From: Mesonia ostreae | Lineage (GTDB): Bacteria > Bacteroidota > Bacteroidia > Flavobacteriales > Flavobacteriaceae | NCBI RefSeq assembly: GCF_031845265.1 | Contig: NZ_JAVRBG010000002.1 | Span: 124,001-188,000, forward strand | Direction of reading: 5' to 3' | DNA: 64,000 bases | Shown: positions 1-9,427 of the stretch, piece by piece | Layout of the letters: every line of letters starts with the position of its first letter | Position numbering within the stretch: the stretch's first letter is position 1 | The notes under the pieces: generated by a model | Told to the model about the DNA's origin: nothing | Database searches by the model: none | What the model saw: the letters and a program-made list of their open reading frames with translations, nothing else | Program-made: the position numbers and the translations under genes

Positions 1-1353
1 TTAGCAAGTTGTGGAGGAGGAACTCAAGGTCAATTAGTCGGTGTTAAAGGTCAAAAATGGCATTCAGAAAAGCCTTATGGTATGACTACCGTTCCAGGTG
101 GCTCATTCATTATGGGTAAATCTGATGAGGATCTTGCAGGGCTAAGCAACGCACCAACGAAAACAGTTACGGTTCGTTCTTTCTATATGGATGAGACGGA
201 AATCACTAATTCTGAATATAAACAATTCGTTCATTGGACTAGAGATTCCATTATTAGACAGCGTTTGGCGGAAGAAGCTGAAATCGCTGGAGGAGGTACT
301 GGCCAAGGTGGTGGTAGAGGTAATGCAACCTCTATTAATGATTTTGCCTTTAAAGGATCTGCTAATAATAATGCAGGAGGTGGAGCCGGTGCAGCAAGTA
401 ATCAAACTCCATATCAACAATACTCAAAACACTATGATCCGAATAATCAGCGTTTAAACTGGGATGTCGAATTGATTTGGGAAACAGAGAATTATCCAGA
501 TGAGTCATATGTGTATGTAATGGATGAGTTATATCTTCCTATGGAGCAGTCCTACAATGGGCAGCGTCTAATGGACGTAAATATGTTTAAGTATAGCTAC
601 AAGTACATGGATATTGAAGCTGCAGCGAGATCAAATGGAGATAGAACTAATTTTATTAAAACAGAAGAAATAGGAGTGTATCCAGATACAACGGTGTGGG
701 TAAAAGATTTTAATTATTCATATAATGAGCCAATGCATAACGATTATTTTGCGCACGCAGCTTATGACGATTATCCTGTAGTGGGAGTTTCATGGCAGCA
801 AGCAAAAGCTTTTTGTGATTGGAGAACGCTTCTGCACAATGGATATAAGGTATCAAAAGGAGAACAAAGAGTAAGACAATATAGATTACCTTCTGAAGCG
901 GAATGGGAATATGCTGCTAGAGGCGGGTTAGAATCAGCTACCTATCCTTGGGGAGGTCCTTATGCTAAGAATGACAGAGGGTGTTTTTTAGCTAACTTTA
1001 AGCCTTTGCGTGGAAATTATGCGGCAGATCAAGCTTTGTATACTGTAGAAGCTAAATCTTACGAGCCTAATAATTATAACCTATATAATATGTCTGGAAA
1101 TGTAGCAGAATGGGTACACTCTTCTTATGATGCAGCATCTTATGACTATTTTTCTTCTATGAATCCTAATGTAAATAACCCTGAAAATCAACGCAAAGTA
1201 GTAAGAGGAGGATCTTGGAAGGATGTTGCTTATTTCTTGCAAGTAAGTTCTCGTGATTACGAATATGCAGATTCTGCAAGAAGTTATATTGGTTTTAGAA
1301 CAATACAAGATCATTCCTCGAATGATATTGACTTAAATCAACCCCCACAATAA
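1..1353 (+). CDS. gldK: GldK, gliding motility / type IX secretion lipoprotein (5' end outside window)
   Basis: The reading frame is open from base 1 and begins with LASC followed by Gly residues, which is the end of a lipoprotein signal with its lipobox cysteine at codon 4, so only a short leader is missing. The rest is a formylglycine-generating-enzyme/sulfatase-modifying fold, with the hallmark stretches LPSEAEWEYAARGG, NLYNMSGNVAEWV, VVRGGSWKD and GFRTI near the C-terminus. In this family GldK is an outer-membrane lipoprotein that forms the periplasmic ring of the type IX secretion system with GldN. An insert rich in Gly and Asn (around codons 95-130) precedes the conserved core. It is followed by gldL, gldM and gldN in the usual order, which makes the identification secure. 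Confidence 0.95.
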   Translation, partial: LASCGGGTQGQLVGVKGQKWHSEKPYGMTTVPGGSFIMGKSDEDLAGLSNAPTKTVTVRSFYMDETEITNSEYKQFVHWTRDSIIRQRLAEEAEIAGGGTGQGGGRGNATSINDFAFKGSANNNAGGGAGAASNQTPYQQYSKHYDPNNQRLNWDVELIWETENYPDESYVYVMDELYLPMEQSYNGQRLMDVNMFKYSYKYMDIEAAARSNGDRTNFIKTEEIGVYPDTTVWVKDFNYSYNEPMHNDYFAHAAYDDYPVVGVSWQQAKAFCDWRTLLHNGYKVSKGEQRVRQYRLPSEAEWEYAARGGLESATYPWGGPYAKNDRGCFLANFKPLRGNYAADQALYTVEAKSYEPNNYNLYNMSGNVAEWVHSSYDAASYDYFSSMNPNVNNPENQRKVVRGGSWKDVAYFLQVSSRDYEYADSARSYIGFRTIQDHSSNDIDLNQPPQ

Positions 1354-1413
1354 CCACTTAAAATTTTATCTCAAATACAATTAACTTAACTTAAAACAAC
1401 TAAAACTTAAATT

Positions 1414-2058
1414 ATGGCAAATTCGAAGAATTCAAAGAAAATTATGAATATGGTGTACGGTCTAGGTGCAGCAATTGTAATCTTAGGAGCACTATTTAAA
1501 ATTATGCACTGGCCTTTTGGTAATGAAATGCTTATCGCAGGACTAGTAACAGAGGCTTTGGTATTTACGGTATCTGCTTTTGAACCTGTAGATGACGAAT
1601 TAGATTGGTCTTTAGTGTATCCTGAATTAGCAGGAGCAGGAGGTCCTGGAAGATCTATGACTGGAGGCGCAAATGTTACTGAAGTAGAAGATTCTCTTTC
1701 TAAAAAATTAGATGTAATGCTTAAAGAAGCAAAAATTGACGGTGCATTAATGAGTAGCTTAGGAGACAGCATTAAGAATTTTGAAGGTGCTGCAAAAAAC
1801 ATGGGGCCAACGGTAGATTCTATGGCTTCTCAAAAGAAATATAGTGAAGAAATGACTTTGGCTGCAACACAAATGGAATCTTTAAACAACTTATATAAGG
1901 TGCAAGTAGAGTCTGCTTCAAGACAAGCAGAAGCAAATAAAGCTGTTGCAGAGAATGCAGTAAAATTAAAATCAGAAATGGAAAGTTTAACTTCTAATTT
2001 ATCTTCTTTAAATGGGGTATATGGAGGAATGTTAACCGCTATGCGTCCAAGAGCCTAG
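1414..2058 (+). CDS. gldL: GldL, type IX secretion inner-membrane motor protein
   Basis: The protein has 214 residues. Two hydrophobic helices lie near the N-terminus (about residues 10-28 and 35-55), the second containing the conserved KIMHWPFGNEML region. A long charged and helical cytoplasmic tail follows. In this family GldL pairs with GldM to form the proton-driven motor that energises type IX secretion and gliding. It starts 60 bases after gldK and is followed 34 bases later by gldM, so it belongs to the same operon. Its length is normal and nothing looks damaged. Confidence 0.96.
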   Translation: MANSKNSKKIMNMVYGLGAAIVILGALFKIMHWPFGNEMLIAGLVTEALVFTVSAFEPVDDELDWSLVYPELAGAGGPGRSMTGGANVTEVEDSLSKKLDVMLKEAKIDGALMSSLGDSIKNFEGAAKNMGPTVDSMASQKKYSEEMTLAATQMESLNNLYKVQVESASRQAEANKAVAENAVKLKSEMESLTSNLSSLNGVYGGMLTAMRPRA

Positions 2059-2092
2059 TTCATATTAATTAATAATACAAAAAATTTAAGAT

Positions 2093-3664
2093 ATGGCAGG
2101 AGGAAAACAAACCCCAAGGCAAAAGATGATTAACTTGATGTATTTGGTATTCATCGCGATGATGGCTCTAAATATGTCAAAAGAGGTACTTACAGCTTTT
2201 GGAATGATTAACGTAAGCCTAGAAGAAGCAAACCAATATGCTGCAGAGAGTAACGACGCTTTTATGGCGGGCTTAGCTGCGAAAGCAGCAGATCAACCTA
2301 AGCAGTATCAAAAATTGCAAGAGGATGCGCAAAAAGTAGAAGCTATTTCAAAAGATTTGAATAACTACATTGCAAGCCTTAAACAAGGAGCAATTGAAGC
2401 TGGAGATTATAAGGATGATGAAGGAAACTTTGATTATGAGACTATGGATAAAACCGATTATTTTGATGAACGGTTTTACCAAAGTAAAGTAACCAAAGAC
2501 GGTCAAGAATTTCTTGACAAAATTAATAATTATCGTGGACAAATGACTGAAATATTGCAAGGTCTTAGCGGGCAGCAATATAGAAGTATCGAAAAAACTG
2601 TTCAGGATAAGTTTAATACCGACCCAGTAGAGACTGCCGAGGGAATTGAAAAGGAGTGGATTAATTATAAATTCGTTGGTTTCCCAATCGTAGCTTCATT
2701 GACTAATCTAACACAAATGCAAAATGATATCAAAACGGTTGAAAACCAATTGTTATCAGCAATGATGCAGGGTGAGCAGACGAGTCAGTTATCTATGAGT
2801 AACTATCAGGCTATTGTAATACCAGAGAAAACAGCTTTCTTTAGTGGTGAAAACTTTAAAGGAAAAGTGGTTTTAGGTCGTTTTGATAACTCTTTAAGTT
2901 TTGATAAAGTAGTTATTAATGATAACGAGGTAGAAAACCCTGGAACAGGAACTGTACAGCTTGATTTTGCTGCGGGTAATGTAGGACAACAAGAAATTAA
3001 CGGAATGCTTCAATTTAAAGAAGGAGATTCTATTGTAGACTTACCATTTAGCACTTCTTATGCCGTTATTCCTAAACCAAATTCGGCTGTGATTTCTGCA
3101 GATAAGATGAATGTGGTTTACCGTGGTGTTAAAAACCCAATGACTATCTCTATTCCTGGAGTGCCTACGGTTAGCGCTAATGGTCCTGGTTTATCTAGCG
3201 CTGGAGGAAACTCTAAGTATGTAATGGATGTAACCAACATCAAAGCAAAAGAAGTAAAAATTAATGTTTCTGGAAAGTTACCCGATGGAACCTCTGTTAG
3301 CGATAGCAAAGTTTTCCGAATTAAGGAAATACCAAGACCAATAGGTAATGTTGCAGGTAGAGATGCTTCTGGTGGAGCGATTAGAATGCCAAGAAATACG
3401 GCAGCTGTTGCACAAGTAAGTGCTAAGCTACCAGATTTCGTATTCGACTTAAACCTAAACGTGGTAAGCTTCCAATTTCAAGTGCAAGGAAAGCCTCCAG
3501 TTAGCGTGAATGGAAATAAGTTAAATGGTGCTGCAAAAGCGGCATTAAATGGAGCGCCAAGAGGTGCGGTAGTGACTTTGTTTAATATTAAGGCTAAGAT
3601 TGCAGGAAATTCTTCTTACACTTTACCTAATATTTCACCAGTCTTTCTAGAACTTACAGATTAA
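2093..3664 (+). CDS. gldM: GldM, type IX secretion motor/shaft protein
   Basis: The protein has 523 residues. One membrane helix near the N-terminus (about residues 13-33, with the typical KMINLMYLVFIAMMALNMS segment) is followed by a long periplasmic region. That region starts with helices and continues as Gly/Val-rich beta domains. In this family the helix inserts in the GldL ring and the periplasmic domains reach the GldK/GldN ring. It lies between gldL and gldN, with only 10 bases before gldN. Its length matches the family. Confidence 0.96.
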   Translation: MAGGKQTPRQKMINLMYLVFIAMMALNMSKEVLTAFGMINVSLEEANQYAAESNDAFMAGLAAKAADQPKQYQKLQEDAQKVEAISKDLNNYIASLKQGAIEAGDYKDDEGNFDYETMDKTDYFDERFYQSKVTKDGQEFLDKINNYRGQMTEILQGLSGQQYRSIEKTVQDKFNTDPVETAEGIEKEWINYKFVGFPIVASLTNLTQMQNDIKTVENQLLSAMMQGEQTSQLSMSNYQAIVIPEKTAFFSGENFKGKVVLGRFDNSLSFDKVVINDNEVENPGTGTVQLDFAAGNVGQQEINGMLQFKEGDSIVDLPFSTSYAVIPKPNSAVISADKMNVVYRGVKNPMTISIPGVPTVSANGPGLSSAGGNSKYVMDVTNIKAKEVKINVSGKLPDGTSVSDSKVFRIKEIPRPIGNVAGRDASGGAIRMPRNTAAVAQVSAKLPDFVFDLNLNVVSFQFQVQGKPPVSVNGNKLNGAAKAALNGAPRGAVVTLFNIKAKIAGNSSYTLPNISPVFLELTD

Positions 3665-3674
3665 AAAATATTTT

Positions 3675-4622
3675 ATGAAAAATAGAAAAATTTATTCTTT
3701 TTTAGCGGTATTTACCTTATGTTTTGTAAGTGTACATGCGCAATCAAATCTTTTAAATGCCAAGAATGTTGACAGCATCGGAATAAAAACCGAGGCTCAA
3801 AAACAGAGTGATAAGGACGAACCTTTGCAATATGGTTATATTGACGATAGAGATATTCTTTGGGCGAAAACTACTTGGGAATATATTGACTTGAACCAAA
3901 GAGTAAATTTTCCATTGTTATTTCCATTGCGGGAAACACCTTCTAGACAACCTTTATTTAATGTGATCCAAGATGCTATTGAACAAGATAGCGTTAACAT
4001 TTATAGAGATTCTTATTTCATGAATAAGCTATCTACGGCAGAGATCCAAGATAACTTTCGAATGAAGAGAATCACAGATATCGGTCAGCAGAGAATGAAC
4101 GAAGGTGTGCCTGAAGATTCATTACAGTTAGGAATGGGAGAGATTGTAGAATCTGAACTTAAACCTGAAGACGTAAAAGGATACCGTATTAGAGGATACT
4201 GGTATTTTGATAAAAGACAAGGTGAATTAAGGTATAGACTGATAGGAATTGCTCCTATGGCATTGTCTGCTTCTTTAAAGGCAGAACTTCAAGTAGCTTC
4301 CCTTAGCGGAACTCAGATGAGCGATGAGCAGCGTAAAGCTTTATCTGAGCCTGTTGAAATGTTTTGGGTATTTTATCCAGCGTTAAGACCTGCTTTGCAT
4401 AAAGCAAAGGTTTTTAATCCTAAGAACACGTCGCAGCCTATCACTTTTGATCACTTACTTAACTCTAGAAGATTTGATGCTGTAATCTACAAAGAGGATA
4501 ACGTATATGGAGATAGAGAAATCACTCAATATAAGGTGGAGAATTCTTTAATGCAACTGTTAGAGTCTAACCGTATTAAGGAATCCATTAGAAACTTTGA
4601 ATCTGATATGTGGAACTACTAG
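3675..4622 (+). CDS. gldN: GldN, type IX secretion periplasmic ring protein
   Basis: The protein has 315 residues with a signal peptide ending near VHAQS (residues 20-24). The body contains conserved GldN stretches such as WAKTTWEYIDLNQRVNFPLLFP and the C-terminal QYKVENSLMQLLESNRIKE region. It partners GldK in the periplasmic ring of type IX secretion. It is the last gene of the gldKLMN operon, and a strong hairpin terminator follows 26 bases after the stop codon. Confidence 0.95.
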   Translation: MKNRKIYSFLAVFTLCFVSVHAQSNLLNAKNVDSIGIKTEAQKQSDKDEPLQYGYIDDRDILWAKTTWEYIDLNQRVNFPLLFPLRETPSRQPLFNVIQDAIEQDSVNIYRDSYFMNKLSTAEIQDNFRMKRITDIGQQRMNEGVPEDSLQLGMGEIVESELKPEDVKGYRIRGYWYFDKRQGELRYRLIGIAPMALSASLKAELQVASLSGTQMSDEQRKALSEPVEMFWVFYPALRPALHKAKVFNPKNTSQPITFDHLLNSRRFDAVIYKEDNVYGDREITQYKVENSLMQLLESNRIKESIRNFESDMWNY

Positions 4623-4648
4623 TGTTTTTCATACCATAAAACTATAAG

Positions 4649-4673
4649 AGCACCCAAATTGGGTGCTTTTTTT
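4649..4673 (+). terminator. Terminator of the gldKLMN operon
   Basis: AGCACCC-AAATT-GGGTGCT followed by seven T residues. It is a perfect GC-rich hairpin directly after gldN. Confidence 0.9.
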
Positions 4674-4685
4674 ATCGCATAAATT

Positions 4686-5762
4686 ATGTCTACAACTCAT
4701 TTTGATGTCTTTGTAATTGGTTTTGGTCTTGCAGGTTTGTCTGTCGCAAAACGATTGGAAGAGAAGAATAAAAAGGTATTGGTAATTGCTGAAACAGGCA
4801 CAAATGCTTCAAAAGTGGCAGGCGGAGTATTTAATCCTGTTGTGCTTAAGAAGTTTAATTTGGCGTGGAACTCTCAAGAACTTTATGAGAATGCACTTCC
4901 ATTTTATCTTGGCTTTCAAGAGCAATTTCAGGAAGAATTATTTTCAGAAAAATCAATTTTAAGAGTTTTTAAATCCGCAAAGGAACAAAATGATTGGTTT
5001 TCAGCATTAGGAAAACCAGTGTTGGATTATTTTCTAAGCGAAGAGTTACAGTCGAATAGAAATCCATTTCTTACGGCTCCCCACAAAATGGGGGTGACCA
5101 AACATACGGCGCTATTAGACACTTCTAAACTTTTAACTATCTATAAATCTTACCTTAAAGAAAAAAATCAGTTTTTAGAAGAGGTATTCAATTATGCCGA
5201 TTTAGAATTAACAAAGAATAAGGTACAATACCAAGATTATTCTGCCAACCACATTATTTTTTGCGAGGGAGCTTCCGTAAAGGTTAATCCATATTTTGGG
5301 TTTCTCCCTATTCAGGGAAATAAGGGCGAATACATTACCTTTAAGGCGAAAGATTTACAACTTCAGGAAATGGTAAAAGGTAGTTTTTTTATAATTCCGA
5401 AGGGAAAAGACATCTATAAATTTGGTGCCACCTACAGTCGCGATTTCTTGGACGATTCTATAAGTAAGGATGCTAAAACTCAATTGAAGCAAAAACTAAA
5501 GCAAATGATAACCTGTGATTTTGAAGTAATAGATCAAGAATCAGGAATACGACCCACCGTTCCCGACAGAAAACCAATTTTGGGGAAACATCCCAAACAT
5601 TCTAATCTTCACGTTTGCAATGGTTTTGGAAGTAGAGGAATATTATTTGCTCCCACACTTTCTCAGCAATTGGTATCCGCGATTTTTTCTGATAAAGAAA
5701 TCCCTAAAGAAATTAATGTAGCTCGTTTTTATGATGATTTTGAAGCAGCTTCTTCCTTATAA
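4686..5762 (+). CDS. FAD-dependent oxidoreductase (DAO/DadA-like)
   Basis: The protein has 358 residues. The N-terminus carries an FAD-binding Rossmann motif (VIGFGLAGLSVAKRLEE, residues 10-26), and the C-terminus carries the DAO-family stretch GIRPTVPDRKPILG followed by NGFGSRGILFAPTLS. These are features of flavoproteins that oxidise amino groups, such as glycine or D-amino-acid oxidases. The exact substrate cannot be read from the sequence. It stands alone between the gld terminator and an oppositely oriented DUF983 gene, whose 3' end overlaps this gene by 34 bases. Confidence 0.8.
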   Translation: MSTTHFDVFVIGFGLAGLSVAKRLEEKNKKVLVIAETGTNASKVAGGVFNPVVLKKFNLAWNSQELYENALPFYLGFQEQFQEELFSEKSILRVFKSAKEQNDWFSALGKPVLDYFLSEELQSNRNPFLTAPHKMGVTKHTALLDTSKLLTIYKSYLKEKNQFLEEVFNYADLELTKNKVQYQDYSANHIIFCEGASVKVNPYFGFLPIQGNKGEYITFKAKDLQLQEMVKGSFFIIPKGKDIYKFGATYSRDFLDDSISKDAKTQLKQKLKQMITCDFEVIDQESGIRPTVPDRKPILGKHPKHSNLHVCNGFGSRGILFAPTLSQQLVSAIFSDKEIPKEINVARFYDDFEAASSL

Positions 5763-6127
5763 CTAAAAAACATATTAATCCAAATATTTCTAGAGAGCCT
5801 CATTATAATAGGCATGAGTAGAACCAAGGCCGCTACAATACTAAAAAAAGAAGCCAATAAATCTGCGCCCAAAAAATAGTGCGCAATAATAAATGCGGCG
5901 ACAGAAACCGCTACTCCCACGCCGTAACTAACATACATGGCGCCAAAAAAGAATGAAGGCTCCATTTTATATTTGGTGTTGCACTTAGAACAACGTTCGT
6001 GCATTTCAATAACTTTTCCTAATTTGTATGGGTTGCTCTCTTTGTACATACTTTCCCCGTGGCAAACTGGACAATAACCAGTGAAAATACTGTAAATCTT
6101 TGATCCCTTAAATAAATCCATAAGCAT
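5729..6127 (-). CDS. DUF983 family membrane protein
   Basis: The protein has 132 residues. The N-terminus holds a zinc-ribbon-like pattern (CPVCHGESM about 20 residues in, then ERCSKCNTKY), followed by two hydrophobic segments (about residues 63-85 and 88-108) and a basic, amphipathic C-terminus. This is the arrangement of DUF983 proteins, which are common in Bacteroidota and have no firmly known role. Its 3' end overlaps the convergent oxidoreductase gene. A second Met two codons in could be the true start. Confidence 0.8.
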   Translation of the reverse strand: MLMDLFKGSKIYSIFTGYCPVCHGESMYKESNPYKLGKVIEMHERCSKCNTKYKMEPSFFFGAMYVSYGVGVAVSVAAFIIAHYFLGADLLASFFSIVAALVLLMPIIMRLSRNIWINMFFSYKEEAASKSS

Positions 6128-6188
6128 TGGTATTGCATCACAAAATTAAGGATATTTGCAGGATAATCAAGTTACATAAGTTACATTA

Positions 6189-8108
6189 ATGTTAAACATT
6201 CATAATTTATCCATCTCCTTTCAAGGAGAATATCTTTTTCAGGAAATCACTTTTCGCTTAGGCGCTGGAGATCGTGTGGGATTAGTAGGGAAAAACGGAG
6301 CTGGAAAGTCTACTTTGTTAAAAGTACTGGCAAAAGATTTTGAACCCGATACAGGACAAATTGCCTATGAAAAAGATATTAGAATTGGATTTTTAAGACA
6401 GGATATTGATTTTGATGAAGGTAAAACGGTTTTGGAAGAAGCCTATCAAGCTTTTAAGGAAATTAAAACCTTAGAAGCTCAACTCGATAAAATTAATCAT
6501 GCTTTAGCCGAAAGAACCGATTATGAGAGTGATACATACCATCAACTTATGATCGATGTGAACGATGTGCAACACCAATATGAAATATTAGGAGGCTATA
6601 ATTACCAAGGCGAAACGGAAAGAATTTTACAAGGTTTAGGTTTTAAACGGGAAGATTTTGATAAACAAACCGACACCTTTTCTGGCGGATGGCGTATGCG
6701 AATTGAGTTAGCAAAATTGTTACTTCAAAATAATGATATTTTACTTTTAGATGAACCTACGAACCACCTAGATATTGAAAGTATCATTTGGTTGGAAGAC
6801 TTCTTGAAAAATTATTCGGGTTGCGTGGTTATTGTTTCGCACGATAAAATGTTTTTGGACAATGTGACCAATAGAACTATAGAGATTTCCTTGGGTAGCA
6901 TTTATGACTATAACAAACCTTATTCTAAATACTTGGTGTTAAGAAAGGAGCGCAGAGAGCAGCAATTGGCAACGCAAAAAAATCAGCAAAAAGAAATAGA
7001 ACATACAGAGAAGTTGATTGAAAAATTTAGAGCTAAAGCCTCTAAAGCGTCGATGGCGCAGTCTTTAATTAAAAAATTAGATAAGATTGACAGGGTAGAA
7101 GTGGATGAAGATGATAATAGCGTAATGTCCTTAAATTTTCCAATTTCTGTGACTCCTGGAAAAGTGGTGATTGAAGCAAATAAAATTACCAAAAATTATG
7201 GTGATAAGCACGTTTTGCAAAATATTGATCTACTGGTAGAAAGAAATACCAAAACTGCTTTTGTAGGGCAAAACGGGCAAGGAAAATCTACCTTAGCAAA
7301 GATTATTGTTGGAGAAATAGAGCATAAGGGGGAAATGAAATTGGGACATAACGTGAAGATTGCCTATTTTGCTCAAAATCAAGCAGAATACCTTGACGGA
7401 AATAAAACCGTTTTAGATACGATGATTGACGAGGCTAACGAAACCAATAGAAGTAAAGTAAGAGATATTTTGGGATCTTTTCTTTTTAGAGGAGACGAGG
7501 TAGAAAAATATGTGAAAGTTTTATCTGGGGGAGAAAGAAACCGGTTGGCCCTGGCGAAAATGCTTTTGCAGCCGTTTAATGTGTTGGTGATGGATGAGCC
7601 AACTAACCACTTAGATATTCAATCAAAAAATGTTTTAAAAGAAGCTTTACGGAAGTTTGAAGGAACCTTAATTTTGGTTTCTCACGATAGAGACTTCCTG
7701 CAGGGTCTTACCAATAATGTATATGAGTTTAAAAATCATCACATCAAAGAATATTTAGGTGATATAGATGATTATTTGGCAGAGAGAAATGTTGAGAATA
7801 TGCGGGAAGTAGAGAAACGAACCGTGGTAAAAAAGCAAGAAAGTGCTGCGCCAGAAAAATCTTCTAAAAAATCATATAAAGATCAAAAGAAGTTAAAATC
7901 ACTTCAGAATAAATTAAGCAATACAGAGGCGAGTATTCATAAGCTAGAAAAAGAGATCAAGAAAATAGATGCAGAATTGGCAAGCAATTATGAGGAATTA
8001 GCAGCTCAACCAGAATTTTTCAAAAAATATGAAGCTAAAAAAGCCGAATTAGAAAAATTTATGGAGAAGTGGGAAGTGGTTCAAGAAGATTTAGATCAAT
8101 TCAGTTAA
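6189..8108 (+). CDS. ABC-F family ATP-binding cassette protein (ribosome-associated type)
   Basis: The protein has 639 residues with two ABC domains and no membrane segments. Walker A motifs are GKNGAGKST (around residue 36) and GQNGQGKST (around residue 360). Signature motifs are SGGWRMR and SGGERNR, and Walker B regions read LLLDEPTNHLDIES and VMDEPTNHLDIQS. A charged linker joins the domains and a lysine-rich coiled coil forms the C-terminus (about residues 550-635). This layout is that of Uup/EttA-type ABC-F ATPases that act on the ribosome or on nucleic-acid structures. The C-terminal coiled coil favours a Uup-like protein. It is followed 17 bases later by a small cysteine-rich gene. Confidence 0.92.
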   Translation: MLNIHNLSISFQGEYLFQEITFRLGAGDRVGLVGKNGAGKSTLLKVLAKDFEPDTGQIAYEKDIRIGFLRQDIDFDEGKTVLEEAYQAFKEIKTLEAQLDKINHALAERTDYESDTYHQLMIDVNDVQHQYEILGGYNYQGETERILQGLGFKREDFDKQTDTFSGGWRMRIELAKLLLQNNDILLLDEPTNHLDIESIIWLEDFLKNYSGCVVIVSHDKMFLDNVTNRTIEISLGSIYDYNKPYSKYLVLRKERREQQLATQKNQQKEIEHTEKLIEKFRAKASKASMAQSLIKKLDKIDRVEVDEDDNSVMSLNFPISVTPGKVVIEANKITKNYGDKHVLQNIDLLVERNTKTAFVGQNGQGKSTLAKIIVGEIEHKGEMKLGHNVKIAYFAQNQAEYLDGNKTVLDTMIDEANETNRSKVRDILGSFLFRGDEVEKYVKVLSGGERNRLALAKMLLQPFNVLVMDEPTNHLDIQSKNVLKEALRKFEGTLILVSHDRDFLQGLTNNVYEFKNHHIKEYLGDIDDYLAERNVENMREVEKRTVVKKQESAAPEKSSKKSYKDQKKLKSLQNKLSNTEASIHKLEKEIKKIDAELASNYEELAAQPEFFKKYEAKKAELEKFMEKWEVVQEDLDQFS

Positions 8109-8125
8109 TAAAAAAACTACTACCT

Positions 8126-8305
8126 ATGTTAGAGCACTTTTTTCAATGTCCGCATTGTTGGGAAGAAATTTCTATGCTATTAGATAGATCTGTCAATCAA
8201 ACTTATATTGAGGATTGTGAAGTGTGTTGTAATCCTATAGAAATTACTGTAAAATTTGAAGGGGAAAATTTAGTAGAATTTCGGACAGAAATTCTAGATC
8301 AATAA
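8126..8305 (+). CDS. CPXCG-motif cysteine-rich small protein
   Basis: The protein has 59 residues starting at ATG 8126, just after the ABC-F stop. A start further upstream would overlap that gene and lacks family features. Two metal-binding pairs are visible, CPHC near residue 8 and CEVCC near residue 34, forming a probable zinc ribbon. It is acidic and ends with VEFRTEILDQ. Proteins of this size are known as CPXCG-motif family members with unknown function. A strong bidirectional terminator follows at once. Confidence 0.8.
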   Translation: MLEHFFQCPHCWEEISMLLDRSVNQTYIEDCEVCCNPIEITVKFEGENLVEFRTEILDQ

Positions 8306-8339
8306 AAAAAGGCGCAAATGAAAATTTGCGCCTTTTTTT
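8304..8339. terminator. Bidirectional terminator
   Basis: AGGCGCAAAT-GAAA-ATTTGCGCCT, flanked by A7 on the left and T7 on the right. It serves the CPXCG gene on the plus strand and the DUF1328 gene on the minus strand. Confidence 0.92.
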
Positions 8340-8357
8340 ATCAGTGTAAAGTTTCCC

Positions 8358-8519
8358 TTATCTTCTAAAGATTCTAGCCAGTAAAGAAAGAACTAGTAAG
8401 ACAATAAAGATATAAAAGATAATTTGTGCAATATCTGCAGCTCCGTCAGCGATTCCTCCGAATCCAAATACTGCTGCAACTAAGGCGATAATTAAAAAAA
8501 TAACAATCCAGCGTACCAT
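8358..8519 (-). CDS. DUF1328-type small membrane protein (53 aa)
   Basis: This short gene encodes 53 residues starting MVRWIVIFLIIALVAAVFG and ending LSLLARIFRR. It has two hydrophobic segments joined by a Gly/Ala/Asp-rich turn (GFGGIADGAADIAQ). The pattern FGFGGIA...IAQIIFYIF is typical of DUF1328/YtjA-like membrane peptides, which are often stress-induced in other bacteria. Its function is unknown. It ends close to the bidirectional terminator and is read away from the tRNA. Confidence 0.8.
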   Translation of the reverse strand: MVRWIVIFLIIALVAAVFGFGGIADGAADIAQIIFYIFIVLLVLSLLARIFRR

Positions 8520-9119
8520 AATTTTTAGTTTTTAGGTTAGTGTTTAAAATTTCTATTTGTTGATAAACTATTGAATTTTATACAGCAAGTAAGTTCTTCA
8601 ATACAATGCTAATGAACGTATTCTAATTATAAAAATCTTCGCAAAAATCACTTCTGCTAATTACATTGTTATTCTAGGGTTAAACAAATCACTCTAATAA
8701 ATCTACTCTATTTAGTTTTCACTTTTTTATGGATAGATATTACTTCAAATGAACTCCGTTTATCAACTTAATAACCACATTATCAATGTAATTTGTAATT
8801 TTTTAATTAAAATAACTTGCTTTTAATTTTTTAAATTTAATGTGATTTCCTTAAAGTAGACTATTAAAATTGATATTTATGCGGATTTTAACATAATAAT
8901 CCATACTTCATAAGGATTGGTTAACTTACTGATTTTATTTTTTACATTGATTAATTATATATTGTTTTAAGAAAATACTAAATCTTCTATACTAATATGG
9001 TTGCAGGCGCGATAGGTTATCATATTTTTTTATACCCTATTATTTCGTTTATAAGATTCTGATATGCAGACTTTTTGGGTTTAAATGTAAAAAATATTAA
9101 TAATTTCTGGCTTCTTATG
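8520..9119. other. Non-coding AT-rich intergenic stretch
   Basis: About 600 bases with no convincing reading frame. They hold the promoter region of the DUF1328 gene at the left and lead into the tRNA promoter at the right. I see only AT-rich sequence and no repeat or RNA motif that I can support. Confidence 0.6.
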
Positions 9120-9149
9120 TTGTATAATGTATAAAAGGATGTATATTTG
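9120..9149 (+). promoter_or_regulatory. Promoter of the initiator tRNA gene
   Basis: TTG (9120-9122), a 19-base spacer, then TATATTTG (9142-9149). This matches the Bacteroidota sigma-A consensus TTTG-N19-TAnnTTTG, and the tRNA begins 11 bases after the -7 box. Confidence 0.8.
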
Positions 9150-9159
9150 CAACACAAAT

Positions 9160-9236
<77 letters not shown>

Positions 9237-9243
9237 TAAAGAC

Positions 9244-9277
9244 AAGGCTTCACAGAAATGTGGAGCCTTTCTTTTTT
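9244..9277 (+). terminator. tRNA terminator carried by the left end of the element
   Basis: AAGGCTTCACA-GAAA-TGTGGAGCCTT followed by a T-rich run. The stem has a single G-T pair. A near-identical hairpin follows the right repeat at 59408. Confidence 0.85.
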
Positions 9278-9282
9278 GCAAT

Positions 9283-9305
9283 GGGTACAGAATAGGTACA
9301 GAATA
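9283..9305 (+). repeat. Tandem GGTACAGAATA motif, left end
   Basis: Two adjacent copies of GGTACAGAATA. The same doublet occurs inside the right end at 59229-59252 in the same orientation, and a single copy lies outside the right repeat near 59449. The position near both ends suggests arm-type binding sites for the integrase or an excision factor. This is inference. Confidence 0.55.
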
Positions 9306-9427
9306 AAGCTTTTTTAAAACAGTAATTTTATTCCATATCATTTAGTCTCATTTAATACCAAATGCAATTAAATTTTAACATAGAGATAAATTGTGGTCGA
9401 AATTAAATAATGAATATCGTTATCTAA

